A stretch of DNA of 36,452 bases from positions 1-36,452 of the forward strand of contig JAHCJK010000042.1 of NCBI GenBank assembly GCA_026184295.1, in the 5' to 3' direction. Both the position numbers and the translations under genes were made by a program. Shown in pieces: positions 36,243 through 36,452 of the stretch. The notes beneath the pieces were generated by a model. It had not been told where the DNA came from, did not search any database, and worked only from the letters and a program-made list of their open reading frames with translations. Within the stretch, counting starts at the first letter, position 1, and every line of letters starts with the position of its first letter. Source of the DNA: Planctomycetota bacterium. GTDB taxonomy: Bacteria; Planctomycetota; SZUA-567; H5-PLA8.

Positions 36243-36452
36243 ATGATCGATCCCGCTGCCTTCGACGCGCTCCTTGAACGCTACCTGAACGGCGAACTCT
36301 CGGAGGCCGAAGGGCGCGAACTGGCCGAAGTGCTGAAGACCCATCCCGCGGCGCAGGCTGCGTTCGACCGAGCGCTCTACGACGAAGCCTTGCTCCAGGC
36401 CGCGCATCGCCCCAAGCCCGATGCGCAGCGCCTGTCCGGCACGGCGACGCCG
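36243..36452 (+). CDS. Probable anti-sigma factor / FecR-type protein, N-terminal part
   Basis: 70 residues run to the window edge. The sequence MIDPAAFDALLERYLNGELS, then EAEGRELAEVLKTHPAAQAAFDRAL, resembles the N-terminal helical domain of FecR-like anti-sigma regulators in Planctomycetes and Verrucomicrobia. This domain reads as a short sigma-binding bundle with a YLxGELSxxExxEL pattern. A transmembrane helix and a FecR or LamG domain would be expected further on, outside the window. It could control the ECF factor encoded at 34408-34995. Assignment relies on a short segment. Confidence 0.65.
   Translation, partial: MIDPAAFDALLERYLNGELSEAEGRELAEVLKTHPAAQAAFDRALYDEALLQAAHRPKPDAQRLSGTATP

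Overview
The window is a GC-rich (roughly two-thirds G+C by eye), densely packed stretch of bacterial chromosome. It has no tRNA, rRNA, CRISPR array or insertion sequence that I can see. The gene content suggests a Planctomycetota or related PVC-lineage bacterium: large anchored or secreted proteins with PEGA, TPR, concanavalin-like and PQQ-propeller modules, an ECF sigma factor near a FecR-type anti-sigma N-terminus, and a Rieske/cytochrome b/octaheme cytochrome gene set. This assignment is an inference; no phylogenetic marker is present.

Layout. Positions 1-2500 (minus strand) hold a truncated secreted transglutaminase-like gene and a two-gene unit of secreted proteins that share an N-terminal module. 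Positions 2943-9153 (plus) form an envelope operon: a 987-aa anchored protein with several lectin-like modules, then two paralogous PEGA-TPR membrane proteins. Positions 9291-12654 (plus) are glycine cleavage genes gcvH-gcvPA-gcvPB (no gcvT), closed by a clear terminator. Positions 12867-14324 (plus) encode an NtrC-type sigma-54 response regulator with a good sigma-54 promoter of its own. Positions 14321-21077 (minus) run in transcription order Rieske protein, b6-type cytochrome b fused to a subunit-IV part, octaheme HAO-family cytochrome c, LmbE/PIG-L deacetylase, and a GT4-GT2 double glycosyltransferase.

Positions 21412-24477 (plus) encode a 1021-aa membrane-anchored TPR protein. Positions 24474-25865 (minus) encode a secreted SGNH esterase. 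Positions 26185-30124 (plus) encode a TonB-dependent receptor behind a near-consensus sigma-54 promoter, then a secreted type-B carboxylesterase. Positions 30126-34121 (minus) encode a 1331-aa exported protein with a methyltransferase-like fold, PQQ propeller repeats and an inserted LamG domain. Positions 34408 to the end hold an ECF sigma factor, a convergent catalase-like heme peroxidase, and the start of a probable anti-sigma gene.

How they may work together. The most striking unit is Rieske/cyt b/octaheme cytochrome: a quinol-oxidising complex in which a HAO-family octaheme protein stands where cytochrome c1 or f would be expected, suggesting a link between the quinone pool and nitrogen-oxide or hydroxylamine chemistry. 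A second theme is sigma-54 control: one promoter precedes the enhancer-binding regulator and another precedes the TonB receptor, whose neighbours are two exported esterases. This looks like a regulated locus for taking up an esterified substrate. Four convergent gene pairs meet with -4, -4, +1 and +27 nt between stop codons, so transcription must be resolved with almost no intergenic space.
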